Shown piece by piece: positions 8,406-15,623 of a stretch of 23,880 nucleotides of DNA. The DNA lies in the NCBI GenBank assembly GCA_004557285.1, contig SFEK01000012.1, forward strand, positions 1 through 23,880, given 5' to 3'. The notes under the pieces were generated by a model. It did not search any database. It was not told the DNA's origin and was given only the letters and a program-made list of their open reading frames with translations. The translations under genes and the position numbers were made by a program. Position 1 is the stretch's first letter; each line of letters begins with the position of its first letter. This stretch comes from Bacteroidales bacterium. GTDB taxonomy: Bacteria; Bacteroidota; Bacteroidia; Bacteroidales; Bacteroidaceae.

Positions 8406-8840
8406 TCAGAACGGAGGCTCTTCAACCATTCCGTTGGTTGAAGACGATTGAGAGGCAGTATCACCAACCGTTGGCTGCTGATTGTCTGCCGTCTGGTTGC
8501 CCTCCTTGTATCCCTTGGGAGTGAGCAGTTCCATGTTGTCGGCATAAATTTCAGTGACATAGCGCCTCACGCCTTTCTTGTCATCATAGGAGCGGCTGTA
8601 GATTTTGCCCTCGATATACAATTTGTCACCCTTATGGACATATTTCTCTACAATCTTTGCCAATCCCCGATACAGAACAATGTTATGCCATTCCGTACGG
8701 TCGGGCACCTGCGTACCATTCTGCAGCGTGTAGCCACGTTCGGTGGTAGCCAGTGTCAACATAGCCATGGCCTGATCACGGTCGTAATAATGAATTACAG
8801 GTTCCTTGCCAACGTTACCGATAAGCATCACTTTATTCAT
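8406..8840 (-). CDS. ssb: Single-stranded DNA-binding protein
   Basis: SSB coats single-stranded DNA as a tetramer during replication, recombination and repair, and recruits partners through its C-terminal tip. The 144-residue product starts MNKVMLIGNVGKEP and continues with an OB fold to about residue 108 (EWHNIVLYRGLAKIVEKYV, KLYIEGKIYSRSY). A disordered Gln/Ser/Thr-rich linker follows, and the tail ends EEPPF. The usual tip is DDIPF or similar; the acidic pair and final Phe are kept, with Glu and Pro substitutions. It is the first gene of a unit with gldE and the phosphopantetheinyl transferase. Confidence 0.95.
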   Translation of the reverse strand: MNKVMLIGNVGKEPVIHYYDRDQAMAMLTLATTERGYTLQNGTQVPDRTEWHNIVLYRGLAKIVEKYVHKGDKLYIEGKIYSRSYDDKKGVRRYVTEIYADNMELLTPKGYKEGNQTADNQQPTVGDTASQSSSTNGMVEEPPF

Positions 8841-8868
8841 ATATCTTGAACTGATTAATGGTTAATGA

Positions 8869-8885
8869 ACAACATGAGATGTTGT
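8869..8885 (-). repeat. Hairpin in the ssb leader
   Basis: A perfect 7-bp inverted repeat with a 3-base loop (ACAACAT, three bases, ATGTTGT) lies 28 bases upstream of the ssb ATG. It could be an operator or an mRNA hairpin that affects ssb expression; no regulator is recognised. Confidence 0.4.
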
Positions 8886-8907
8886 GAAAAAGCCCGTTCA
8901 GCTTTTC
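8886..8907 (-). terminator. Possible weak terminator after the 183-aa gene
   Basis: On the minus strand GAAAAGC pairs with GCTTTTTC around a 7-base loop. The hairpin overlaps the stop codon of the upstream gene. The T run is part of the stem, so the terminator is weak, and read-through into ssb is possible. Confidence 0.35.
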
Positions 8908-9449
8908 CACAAACCTAAATACCTGAACTTGAAGTTCTTGCCCTTGGCCGAGGGGAACTGGCTACGGCTATCTACACGTGAGCGGAGGTGTTCAACCATA
9001 CGGTTATAACAATCTATACCAGAATTGGCCTTGCAGTTGACCACAAAATGAGTATCACGGTATTCATGTTTCCCTGTCACCGGCACCAGAACCACACGTT
9101 TGAAGTCGAGTGTTCCTTCATACCATCCCGGGCGGTGCTCATTGAGACGGGCAACCGCTGTAGGCACGGCATCACGCTGGTCGTCGGCAGTTGCCACATT
9201 TGAGCGCAAAGCCTTCTTCTGCTTGAAGTCAAGCATAGTAGCAGCCTCAGTCTTGATGATGATGAAATATACTCGGGGACGTATCTTATATCTTTTGGGA
9301 TAGAACACATCGCTTTCTACATACTCTTTGACATCATTTTCTAAATCAGGATTCATCCCTATCTCTTCAATCGAATATAAAAAGGAAATGGCATCATTGA
9401 GATTATGTACCAATGTTTCTTTGTCGAAATATCTTAAATATAAATTCAT
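8898..9449 (-). CDS. Protein of unknown function downstream of the tRNA cluster
   Basis: The gene encodes 183 residues beginning MNLYLRYFDKETLV. I do not recognise a family with a known function. It has no signal peptide or membrane segment, so it is probably cytoplasmic. The N-terminal part (to about residue 60) is acidic and looks helical; the rest is basic, with YPKRYKIRPRVYFIIIKT, a Gly/Trp-containing stretch (RPGWYEGTLDF) and the C-terminal KGKNFKFRYLGLWKS. The frame runs upstream into the tRNA-Gly gene, but that part only translates the tRNA; the ATG at 9449 is the first start outside it, 23 bases after the tRNA 3' end. No separate promoter was found, so it may be transcribed with the tRNAs. 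Confidence 0.75.
   Translation of the reverse strand: MNLYLRYFDKETLVHNLNDAISFLYSIEEIGMNPDLENDVKEYVESDVFYPKRYKIRPRVYFIIIKTEAATMLDFKQKKALRSNVATADDQRDAVPTAVARLNEHRPGWYEGTLDFKRVVLVPVTGKHEYRDTHFVVNCKANSGIDCYNRMVEHLRSRVDSRSQFPSAKGKNFKFRYLGLWKS
8910..8917 (-). promoter_or_regulatory. Possible -7 box for ssb
   Basis: On the minus strand this reads TAGGTTTG, a match to TAnnTTTG, about 70 bases before the ssb ATG and inside the end of the preceding gene. There is no TTTG at the -33 position, so confidence is modest. Confidence 0.4.
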
Positions 9450-9472
9450 AATTTGGAAACTTCTCGCTTGAG

Positions 9473-9545
9473 AGCGGAAAACGGGACTCGGACCCGCGAC
9501 CCCAACCTTGGCAAGGTTGTGCTCTACCAACTGAGCTATTTCCGC
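9473..9545 (-). tRNA. tRNA-Gly (GCC), copy 2
   Basis: The minus strand folds as a 73-base cloverleaf. The acceptor stem GCGGAAA pairs with TTTCCGC, the anticodon loop is TTGCCAA (anticodon GCC), the T-loop region reads GGTCCGAGTCC, and the discriminator base is T, as expected for tRNA-Gly. CCA is not encoded. It is identical to the copy at 9803-9875. Confidence 0.95.
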
Positions 9546-9565
9546 AAAAAAATCATAAAATCCTT

Positions 9566-9652
9566 TGGTGAAGAGGAGGAGACTCGAACTCCCACGTCAC
9601 AATTGACACTACCCCCTCAAAGTAGCGCGTCTACCAATTCCGCCACCTCTCC
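9566..9652 (-). tRNA. tRNA-Leu (GAG)
   Basis: The minus strand shows acceptor GGAGAGG with CCTCTTC (one G-T pair), the D-arm GGCGGAATTGGTAGACGCG typical of Leu tRNAs, anticodon loop TTGAGGG (anticodon GAG), a long variable arm and the T-loop TTCGAGT. The discriminator is A, and it is followed by CCA in the DNA (9566-9568), unlike the other tRNAs here. Confidence 0.95.
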
Positions 9653-9678
9653 AACAAATGCAACATATAGAATAAAAG

Positions 9679-9760
9679 TGCCCAGAACAGGACTCGAACC
9701 TGCACGTTGTTAAACACACGCACCTGAAACGTGCGCGTCTACCAATTCCGCCACCTGGGC
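9679..9760 (-). tRNA. tRNA-Leu (CAG)
   Basis: The minus strand shows acceptor GCCCAGG with TCTGGGC, a class II fold with a long variable arm, anticodon loop TTCAGGT (anticodon CAG), T-loop TTCGAGT and discriminator A. CCA is not encoded. Confidence 0.95.
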
Positions 9761-9802
9761 AAATAATAAGCACTGTGAAGTGCGCTGTTATCCAATATGT
9801 TG

Positions 9803-9875
9803 AGCGGAAAACGGGACTCGGACCCGCGACCCCAACCTTGGCAAGGTTGTGCTCTACCAACTGAGCTATTTCCGC
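9803..9875 (-). tRNA. tRNA-Gly (GCC), copy 1
   Basis: This 73-base tRNA is identical to the copy at 9473-9545, with anticodon GCC and discriminator T. It is the first tRNA of the cluster, about 43 bases downstream of the promoter box. Confidence 0.95.
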
Positions 9876-9918
9876 ATTTTCAATCCTTGTAGCAAGGAGC
9901 ATTTCTCTAAATGCGTTG

Positions 9919-9949
9919 CAAAGGTACTGCTTTTTTTGGAACTACCAAA
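9919..9949 (-). promoter_or_regulatory. Promoter of the tRNA cluster
   Basis: On the minus strand TTTG (9946-9949) and TACCTTTG (9919-9926) are spaced 19 bases apart. This is an almost perfect Bacteroidetes -33/-7 promoter. Transcription would begin near 9912 and run through the four tRNAs, possibly into the 183-aa gene. Confidence 0.85.
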
Positions 9950-10010
9950 ACTTTTCCCCGTTTTTTTTCAAATTTATTGCATTTTCTCTCCAAATTGATG
10001 GAAAATCCCC

Positions 10011-11174
10011 TTAATCCATGCGATTTTTATAATCTTCATAGCCAAATTCTCGCAGTATCTCCAGTTGTCCGTCTTCATGCAAAAATGCCAGCGACGGATG
10101 GGTAATACCATTGAACATGGTGGTCTTGACGGTGGTATAATGCAACATATCTTCAAAAATCACCGTCTCTCCCACTTCAAGGGCATGGTCGAAGTGCCAA
10201 TATCCCATAAAATCACCCGAAAGGCAACTGTTGCCACCCAAACGATAGACATGAGCGTCGAACCTTTGGGTTTCGTCAACGATTTCAGCCCCTCTCACTA
10301 CAGGAGTATAGGGCATTTCCAGACAGTCGGGCATGTGACAAGTGAAGCTCACATTCAGGATGGCCGTCTGAATGCCACGGTTTTCCACCACATCCACCAC
10401 CTGAGACACCAAAGGTCCTGTTTGCCAACCAAAGGCACTTCCTGGTTCAAGTATCACGCGCAAATGGGGGTATCGGGCACGAAAAGCACGAAGGGTATCA
10501 ACCAGCAGCTGGATGTCATAGTCTTTGCGTGTCATGAGGTGTCCGCCACCGAAGTTCACCCATTTCACTTGCTTCAACCATGGAGAAAACTTGTCCTCTA
10601 TATATTTTAATGTACGCGCGAAGACATCTGAACCGCTCTCACAATGACAATGGCAGTGCAACCCTTCAATGTCATCAGGCAGACAAGCGGGCATCTGCTC
10701 TGCCATTACCCCGAAACGCGTACCCGGTGCACAGGGGTTATACAATTCGGTTTCTATCTCCGAATACTCAGGATTTACCCGCAGTCCGAAGCTCAGCGAG
10801 GGATTGGCCAGATGCGCCGATTCACGACAACGGCGATATTGGGAAAACGAATTGAAGGTGAGATGACTGGAACAGCGGGCGATGTCTGCCAATTCGTCAG
10901 TGGTATATGCCGGCGAATAAGTATGGGCCTTGGTGCCAAACTCCTCGTCAGCCAGACGAGCCTCCCACAGTGAACTGGCCGTTGTGGCATGGATATACTC
11001 TCTGAACACAGGAAATGTCTTCCACAAGGCAAACGCCTTAAAGGCAAGGATAATTTCCACCCCGGCAGCGTCGGCCACCTGTTTGATGGTTTGCAGGTTA
11101 CGTCGGAGCAACTGCTCTTCCATTACATAACAAGGACGTGACAACGCCTTGTAGATATCGTCGTATTGCTTCAT
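10011..11174 (-). CDS. nspC: Carboxynorspermidine (carboxyspermidine) decarboxylase
   Basis: NspC is a PLP-dependent enzyme that decarboxylates carboxyspermidine or carboxynorspermidine in the last step of the alternative polyamine route used by Bacteroidetes and vibrios. The 387-residue product has the alanine-racemase/ornithine-decarboxylase fold: the PLP lysine is Lys46 in ILAFKAFALW, followed by the family's HCHCESGSD, NFGGGHLMTRKDY, the phosphate-binding EPGSAFGW, and SFTCHMPDCLEMPY with the catalytic cysteine region near the C-terminus. Length is normal. It starts 32 bases after the barrel gene and is probably the last gene of that operon. The dehydrogenase partner gene is not in the window. 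Confidence 0.95.
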   Translation of the reverse strand: MKQYDDIYKALSRPCYVMEEQLLRRNLQTIKQVADAAGVEIILAFKAFALWKTFPVFREYIHATTASSLWEARLADEEFGTKAHTYSPAYTTDELADIARCSSHLTFNSFSQYRRCRESAHLANPSLSFGLRVNPEYSEIETELYNPCAPGTRFGVMAEQMPACLPDDIEGLHCHCHCESGSDVFARTLKYIEDKFSPWLKQVKWVNFGGGHLMTRKDYDIQLLVDTLRAFRARYPHLRVILEPGSAFGWQTGPLVSQVVDVVENRGIQTAILNVSFTCHMPDCLEMPYTPVVRGAEIVDETQRFDAHVYRLGGNSCLSGDFMGYWHFDHALEVGETVIFEDMLHYTTVKTTMFNGITHPSLAFLHEDGQLEILREFGYEDYKNRMD

Positions 11175-11206
11175 GATGCTGATTGATGATGGGATGAGTG
11201 GCAGGA

Positions 11207-11953
11207 TTATTTGAGCAGGTCAAACAAATAAGCCAGTTTCACATAGATGGTACCATTGTTGGACTTGCCGAAATAGTCCTTCTTCGAATCGCCATAGATG
11301 TTGGCCAAACCATAATAATAGCGGGCCTCAAGCTGGATATGTCCAATTTTCGGGTGGGAATATTCCAGTCCTGCTCCAGCCACTATGCCATAGTCGAGCT
11401 TGTTCTCCACGGGCATGGTTTCCTGGGCCACCGTGGCATTGGCGCGGTCTGCCGTATTGGGTTGATGCCCATCATAAGAACTTTTGGTGCTTTCGCTGAG
11501 ATAAAGACCCAACTGCGGACCAGCCTGAACAAAGAACTGCATGCCACGCTCCTCTCTGCCCCATCCAAGATGAGCCATGAAAGGCACCTGTATATAATTG
11601 ATGGCACGGCTATAGTCTTCGGCCACCCCGGTTGCGGGATTGATGACAGGCTGGTCGTTGAGGTCGAGAATGTCTTCTTTCCATCCGGCTTGGGTATAAT
11701 TCACTTCAGCCTGCAAGGCACAGACGGTGTTGAAATATTTTTCGCACACATAGCGGAAGGTGACACCACCTGTCATCCCACCATACATTTTCTGGTTGAC
11801 TTTAGGGGTAAAGCCCACATTGCTCATGGCGTAACCGCCGTTTACACCAATGCTCACGACATTGCGGTGTTCACCAATCTGGGCCGTGGCATGCACTGTG
11901 ACCAACGTCAGTGCAGCCAGTGTCATCCACCTGCTTATTGTAGAAATCATCAT
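11207..11953 (-). CDS. Outer-membrane beta-barrel protein (PorT-like)
   Basis: The 248-residue product starts with a signal peptide ending in VHATAQ, then shows alternating polar and aromatic strands: VVSIGVNGGYAMSNVGF near the N-terminus, FFVQAGPQLGLYLS and GIVAGAGLEYSH in the middle, IQLEARYYYGLANIY and TIYVKLAYLFDLLK at the end. This is the pattern of small outer-membrane barrels of the PorT/OmpA-like group in Bacteroidales. A specific role cannot be given. Start: two adjacent ATGs at 11953 and 11950 are possible, both just before the signal peptide and about 23 bases after the stop of the LysM gene, so the two are probably co-transcribed. Confidence 0.82.
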   Translation of the reverse strand: MMISTISRWMTLAALTLVTVHATAQIGEHRNVVSIGVNGGYAMSNVGFTPKVNQKMYGGMTGGVTFRYVCEKYFNTVCALQAEVNYTQAGWKEDILDLNDQPVINPATGVAEDYSRAINYIQVPFMAHLGWGREERGMQFFVQAGPQLGLYLSESTKSSYDGHQPNTADRANATVAQETMPVENKLDYGIVAGAGLEYSHPKIGHIQLEARYYYGLANIYGDSKKDYFGKSNNGTIYVKLAYLFDLLK

Positions 11954-11976
11954 TGCTATAATATAATAAGGTGGGC

Positions 11977-13314
11977 TCAAAAGTTGATCAACGATATTGA
12001 ATGATTGTGGTTGTAATGCACAAACATATAACTGCTGTTCTGGTATCCACCACCGGCAACACGCTGGAAGTTCAATGAAGTCTGCAATGGCGACAATTCG
12101 GTCTCTGTCGTTGTCATTGCCCTACCCTTGCGGTATGCCGTACGCAAGAATTGCATGGCATGGTCATATCCCGTAATGGCAAAACGTGGCAGATAGTCCA
12201 TCATCTGGCTGCCAAACGCCTTGACATACCTACCCTCCAGATCCTTGATTTTCGCAGAATACTGGTTGTAGTAGGCTGTGGTGGGAATATAGGTGTCAAA
12301 CTTGAAGAACTTGTCCTTGTTGTATTTCACATACATCAGCCATTCTGTATATCCAAACAAGGAAATGGCGTAGGAGGGACGACTTGTCCACAGGGTTTCC
12401 AGTTTGGCAATCGCCTGGTTCAGTTCGGGAGACCTACCTGTATTCAGCACCACCACATTGGGTTTGGAAGCGCTGAAAGCCTTGGCGAAAGCCTCTTCGC
12501 TGGAGTTGAGGTTGGTGACATTGCACGAGATGCCTTTCTCCTGCAAGCGGCGTCGAAGTCCGAATGTAAAGACACCTTTGTCACTGGTACGGTCGTTACA
12601 GTCAATAACCACGGTGTTGCAGTTGGCAAAACGTGAAGCATACTCTTCTGCCACACGGTCATAGAAGTATTCAGGCGACTGGTACACTTGATAGATGTTG
12701 GGATTGGTGGCCACATCATTGCCATTGATGGAGAAAGGTATGATGAGTTTGCACCCGTTGTTACGGGAGAAATCCGCCAAAGCCTTGACCTGCTTGGTGT
12801 AAAGCGGCCCGAATATCAAGTCACACTTGGCCAACGCCGGCTGCGCCAGGACATCTGATACATTGCCATCAATGGGCAGGTTCCAGGCATGGATATTTAC
12901 AGATATGCCATCTTTCTTCATATCTTCGCAAGCCAACAGCATACCGCGGTAATATTCCACCATTCTTCTGCCGTCGCCATCAACATTGTGCAACGGCAAG
13001 ACAATGCCCACATTCACGGCTTTGGCTGCAACATGAGTAGAGGGTGTCTGCGGTTGTGGATTCACCTTATTGTCAGAAGGGTATGGGATATAAATATAAT
13101 CATCCTTCTTCAGTTCATAGCCTGGCTGGTTCATCTCTGGATTGGCCTTGATGAGTTCAGTAACGGTGATACCATATTTCCTGGCAATGCCGAAAATGGT
13201 TTCCTTTTTCTTCACCTTGTGCATTTCTCTCCATTTGGTGGTTTGTGCACTGACATAACCCACATAGCATACGGTGCACAATACCGCCAGCAACATTTTT
13301 ATGGTTTTCATCAT
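11977..13314 (-). CDS. Secreted LysM protein with a periplasmic-binding-protein-like domain
   Basis: The 445-residue product has a signal peptide (cleavage near VSAQ, residue 24), one LysM domain at about 30-78 (HKVKKKETIFGIARKYGIT, ending YIYIPYP) and then, from about residue 98, a type I periplasmic-binding fold: VNVGIVLPLHN starts the first strand, and DLIFGPLYTKQVKALADFS and NNGCKLIIPFSINGND match the ligand-receptor family. LysM binds peptidoglycan glycan strands. The receptor-like domain resembles branched-chain amino-acid receptors and also LpoA-type activators of penicillin-binding proteins; no permease or ATPase gene is nearby, which argues against a transport role. It has its own promoter and leads the barrel-nspC operon. 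Confidence 0.85.
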   Translation of the reverse strand: MMKTIKMLLAVLCTVCYVGYVSAQTTKWREMHKVKKKETIFGIARKYGITVTELIKANPEMNQPGYELKKDDYIYIPYPSDNKVNPQPQTPSTHVAAKAVNVGIVLPLHNVDGDGRRMVEYYRGMLLACEDMKKDGISVNIHAWNLPIDGNVSDVLAQPALAKCDLIFGPLYTKQVKALADFSRNNGCKLIIPFSINGNDVATNPNIYQVYQSPEYFYDRVAEEYASRFANCNTVVIDCNDRTSDKGVFTFGLRRRLQEKGISCNVTNLNSSEEAFAKAFSASKPNVVVLNTGRSPELNQAIAKLETLWTSRPSYAISLFGYTEWLMYVKYNKDKFFKFDTYIPTTAYYNQYSAKIKDLEGRYVKAFGSQMMDYLPRFAITGYDHAMQFLRTAYRKGRAMTTTETELSPLQTSLNFQRVAGGGYQNSSYMFVHYNHNHSISLINF

Positions 13315-13335
13315 AATCTCAAACTTATTTGGCTA

Positions 13336-13364
13336 CAAAATTACGAAAAAATGACCGAAGCAAA
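13336..13364 (-). promoter_or_regulatory. Promoter of the LysM-barrel-nspC operon
   Basis: On the minus strand TAATTTTG (13336-13343) matches TAnnTTTG, with TTTG at 13361-13364, 17 bases upstream, slightly shorter than the usual 19-21. The box lies 22 bases before the ATG, giving a leader of about 15 bases. Confidence 0.55.
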
Positions 13365-13419
13365 AAGAAAAGCCAAGGAAATTTGAGGATAAGAAGATAA
13401 TATATAGAAATGGTTTATC

Positions 13420-13457
13420 GATAAAGGAGCAAGTTGTGCTCAACTTGCTCCTTTATC
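13420..13457 (-). terminator. Long perfect hairpin after the Omp28-like gene
   Basis: A 17-bp perfect inverted repeat (GATAAAGGAGCAAGTTG and its complement) with a 4-base loop begins 14 bases after the stop codon at 13472. No long T run follows, but the stem itself is strong. It most likely ends the transcript of the Omp28-like gene and insulates it from the operon downstream. Confidence 0.75.
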
Positions 13458-13471
13458 CACATGGAAAAAAT

Positions 13472-15325
13472 TTATTTGATCACTACTTTTGTTGTAGTGG
13501 TTGTTCCGTTTTTCAGCACTTGTTTCTTCAAATAAATGCCATTGCCGGGATTGCTGACAGCTCTACCTGTTGCATCGTAGTACATCTCTGAAATCACCTC
13601 GGCATCATTGGCTACAGCAGCCTCAATTCCGCTCGACGTTTTGCCGATATGGGTGCGGCAGCAGTTAACCACCGTATTGGCATCACGGTCAACAAGCACT
13701 GCCACAACGTGCAGTTTGTCGGTGTCTTGAATGACGGCCTTGTTGATGGTGCTGATGTCAAAGCTATAAGAATAGGTATATTCCTTGGCTTCTTCAATGG
13801 TGCTTGGCACGCTGCCCGAAATACCTGCAAGATAAGAACCGGCAATGGCTACATGGTCGAACACCAGTCCCTTGACATAAGGGCCGCCATTATAGAAATC
13901 CTCCATGCCACGAGAATCTTTATAGGTCACGTCGCCACCATAATAGTTGGTCTGCCACCAATTAGCGTCTGTACCAGTCAAGCCGTCGGCCACCAGGACA
14001 AATGACACGCCATAGTTGGCCTTGCTGATATTCTGTGCAAACTGCATGGTGGCTTTCACATCAATCTGTGTCGGCTTGTTTTCATTCCAATTAGCCTCTG
14101 CACTGACAACGCCCATGGCAAACTTGCCAAATTCGCTTTTCCACACCTTGTCAAATCCAAAGACATTCTTCGAATCATTGCCGCTATACACATCCACAAT
14201 CTTGGAGCGGTCGAGGTAAGAGGTGGGGAAACCAGATACAGACAAAGGCCAATTAGACGAGTCGATGATTTCCATCACGTCATTATAATGGTAAGCCACG
14301 GCGATGAAGTCGTCAGGATATAATTTACTCATTTCCTTCAGGCCCACATAGGCAATGGGGCAATAGCCGCACCACAGGCCGGTGAATTCTTCTACCAAAG
14401 GCACATGCTTGGCGAGAATAGAATATATGCCCAACTTACCTGTCATGGAAGAAGGCTCCTCGTTGGTTTCGCCGTTTACCTTGTCGAGTGACAATGTCAT
14501 TTCATATTCGCCCTTGAAATCAAAAGCGTCGAGAGGAAGACTTACCCAAACGCTTTTACCAAACTCTGCGGCAATAGGTTCAGACAATTCATAATCCTTG
14601 GTATATGTCTTGCCGTCCAAGGTATAAGAATAGCCCACAGAGCTGATGGCGTTAGAGCCGTGGTTGGCAATGGCAACATCCACAAAACCTGCTTCGCCCA
14701 CCTTGACACAAGCATCTTCCATCTCTGAGATGGTAGCGGCATTGGCACGTTCACCACCCTGCAAGGTCACTTCAATGGCCGAAACCCTCTCGTAGGTCTG
14801 CGAGCGGTCGCTCCATGATGTGCTATAGGTCTGCGAGGTATGGATATAAAAAGCACCTGCCTTCTTACCCAAACCTACAATAACAGGATAATTGGAAACA
14901 CTGCTGGTACCTGTCACCTTGAACGAATAGCCTACAAACACTCCATCCTCGGTGATGGTATATGGCTCTGCCAAGGTAATCTGTATCATGTCGTTCTCCG
15001 GGGTCACGCTGACCGTCTGAATGTCAGGCGAGTTCACTTTCTTTCCACTCACCGATTTCAGGGTCAGTTTCTTGGACAGCCAAATGCTGTAATCGGTAAC
15101 CTTTGACGAGCTGACCACAGGCACCGAAATGGCCGTAATCGTTTTGCCCACAAAATAGCTGTCGGCCAGCTTGATGGCCACATCATAGGTTTCAGCCTGT
15201 TTGGTACCCCATGTAGTCATGTTGTCTTTATCTTCTACATAGGTAAAAGTTGTACCACCCCCCTCTTGCGCATTTACAAATGCACAAAGGAACATTGCAA
15301 AAAATAACAATAAGTTTCTCTTCAT
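13472..15325 (-). CDS. Secreted Omp28-like protein with thioredoxin-like motif and T9SS sorting signal
   Basis: The 617-residue product begins with a signal peptide (MKRNLLLFF to VNAQ, residues 1-20). The first 300 residues look like beta-sandwich repeats. From about residue 308, VEEFTGLWCGYCP gives a thioredoxin-like CxxC (Cys319 and Cys322), then VAYHYNDVM and GFPTSYLDR, the cis-proline region; this matches the Omp28-like family of P. gingivalis and relatives. The last 40 residues (MYYDATGRAV, then GNGIYLKKQV and a Lys-ending tail) form a type A-like T9SS sorting signal, so the protein is probably exported and anchored at the cell surface. The open frame extends 19 codons upstream, but only the ATG at 15325 gives a signal peptide. 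It appears monocistronic. Confidence 0.87.
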   Translation of the reverse strand: MKRNLLLFFAMFLCAFVNAQEGGGTTFTYVEDKDNMTTWGTKQAETYDVAIKLADSYFVGKTITAISVPVVSSSKVTDYSIWLSKKLTLKSVSGKKVNSPDIQTVSVTPENDMIQITLAEPYTITEDGVFVGYSFKVTGTSSVSNYPVIVGLGKKAGAFYIHTSQTYSTSWSDRSQTYERVSAIEVTLQGGERANAATISEMEDACVKVGEAGFVDVAIANHGSNAISSVGYSYTLDGKTYTKDYELSEPIAAEFGKSVWVSLPLDAFDFKGEYEMTLSLDKVNGETNEEPSSMTGKLGIYSILAKHVPLVEEFTGLWCGYCPIAYVGLKEMSKLYPDDFIAVAYHYNDVMEIIDSSNWPLSVSGFPTSYLDRSKIVDVYSGNDSKNVFGFDKVWKSEFGKFAMGVVSAEANWNENKPTQIDVKATMQFAQNISKANYGVSFVLVADGLTGTDANWWQTNYYGGDVTYKDSRGMEDFYNGGPYVKGLVFDHVAIAGSYLAGISGSVPSTIEEAKEYTYSYSFDISTINKAVIQDTDKLHVVAVLVDRDANTVVNCCRTHIGKTSSGIEAAVANDAEVISEMYYDATGRAVSNPGNGIYLKKQVLKNGTTTTTKVVIK

Positions 15326-15396
15326 AGTTTTAAATTGAATTATTAATTGTTTTTTCATTTTTACACACACATATTGCACCACAAGTGACAGTTGAA

Positions 15397-15454
15397 CACC
15401 TAAAAGGTGGCATTTGCGCCTTGATGCTTAGGTTGGGCTTCCAAGTCCTCCTAA
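15397..15454 (-). promoter_or_regulatory. Structured 5' leader of the Omp28-like gene
   Basis: The predicted transcript starts near 15454. At its very 5' end TTAGG pairs with CCTAA and, inside it, TTGG pairs with CCAA around AAGC, with a bulge on one side (15428-15454). A second hairpin, CACCT with AGGTG and a 3-base loop, follows at 15397-15409. The leader is about 130 bases long. It matches no riboswitch class that I recognise. Confidence 0.4.
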
Positions 15455-15460
15455 CGCATG

Positions 15461-15468
15461 CAAATATA
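15461..15468 (-). promoter_or_regulatory. Promoter -7 box of the Omp28-like gene
   Basis: On the minus strand this reads TATATTTG, a full match to TAnnTTTG, 136 bases upstream of the ATG. No TTTG is found at the correct -33 distance. It is divergent from the promoter at 15593-15600. Confidence 0.55.
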
Positions 15469-15592
15469 ATGTATTTTGCCAAAACATGAAAATATTTCTT
15501 CATATTTTGTTCATTAATTTTTTCACTTGCACAAAATAGCCGTGATTTTGATTAAAAAAGGCTAAATCAATGGCGAACTCAACAGAAATGAT

Positions 15593-15600
15593 TAACTTTG
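15593..15600 (+). promoter_or_regulatory. Promoter -7 box of the T9SS type B protein gene
   Basis: TAACTTTG matches the Bacteroidetes -7 box and lies 24 bases before the ATG at 15624, so the leader is short (about 15-20 bases). The box is identical to the one in front of lon. Confidence 0.65.
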
Positions 15601-15623
15601 CAATTCAATTATATACATGAGCT

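Noticed and set aside
9450..9530. N-terminal extension of the 183-aa protein
   Set aside because: These codons lie largely within tRNA-Gly; the ATG at 9449 is the first start outside the tRNA.
9472..9876. Direct repeats that could suggest a CRISPR array or a mobile element
   Set aside because: The two repeated units are tRNA-Gly genes; no regular spacers, integrase or transposase are present.
9609..9902. Minus-strand ORF across the tRNA cluster
   Set aside because: Its translation only reads through tRNA genes, as shown by repeated peptides such as VEHNLAKVGVAGPS at both tRNA-Gly copies.
11198..12004. A 268-codon plus-strand ORF
   Set aside because: It is antisense to the barrel gene and the end of the LysM gene, both of which have convincing signal peptides and domains.
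13414..13425. 12-bp palindrome TTTATCGATAAA as a possible operator
   Set aside because: It overlaps the base of the long hairpin at 13420-13457 and lies downstream of a gene, so it is more simply part of the terminator region.
15326..15382. 19-codon extension of the Omp28-like protein
   Set aside because: It would bury the signal peptide; the ATG at 15325 places the signal peptide at the N-terminus.
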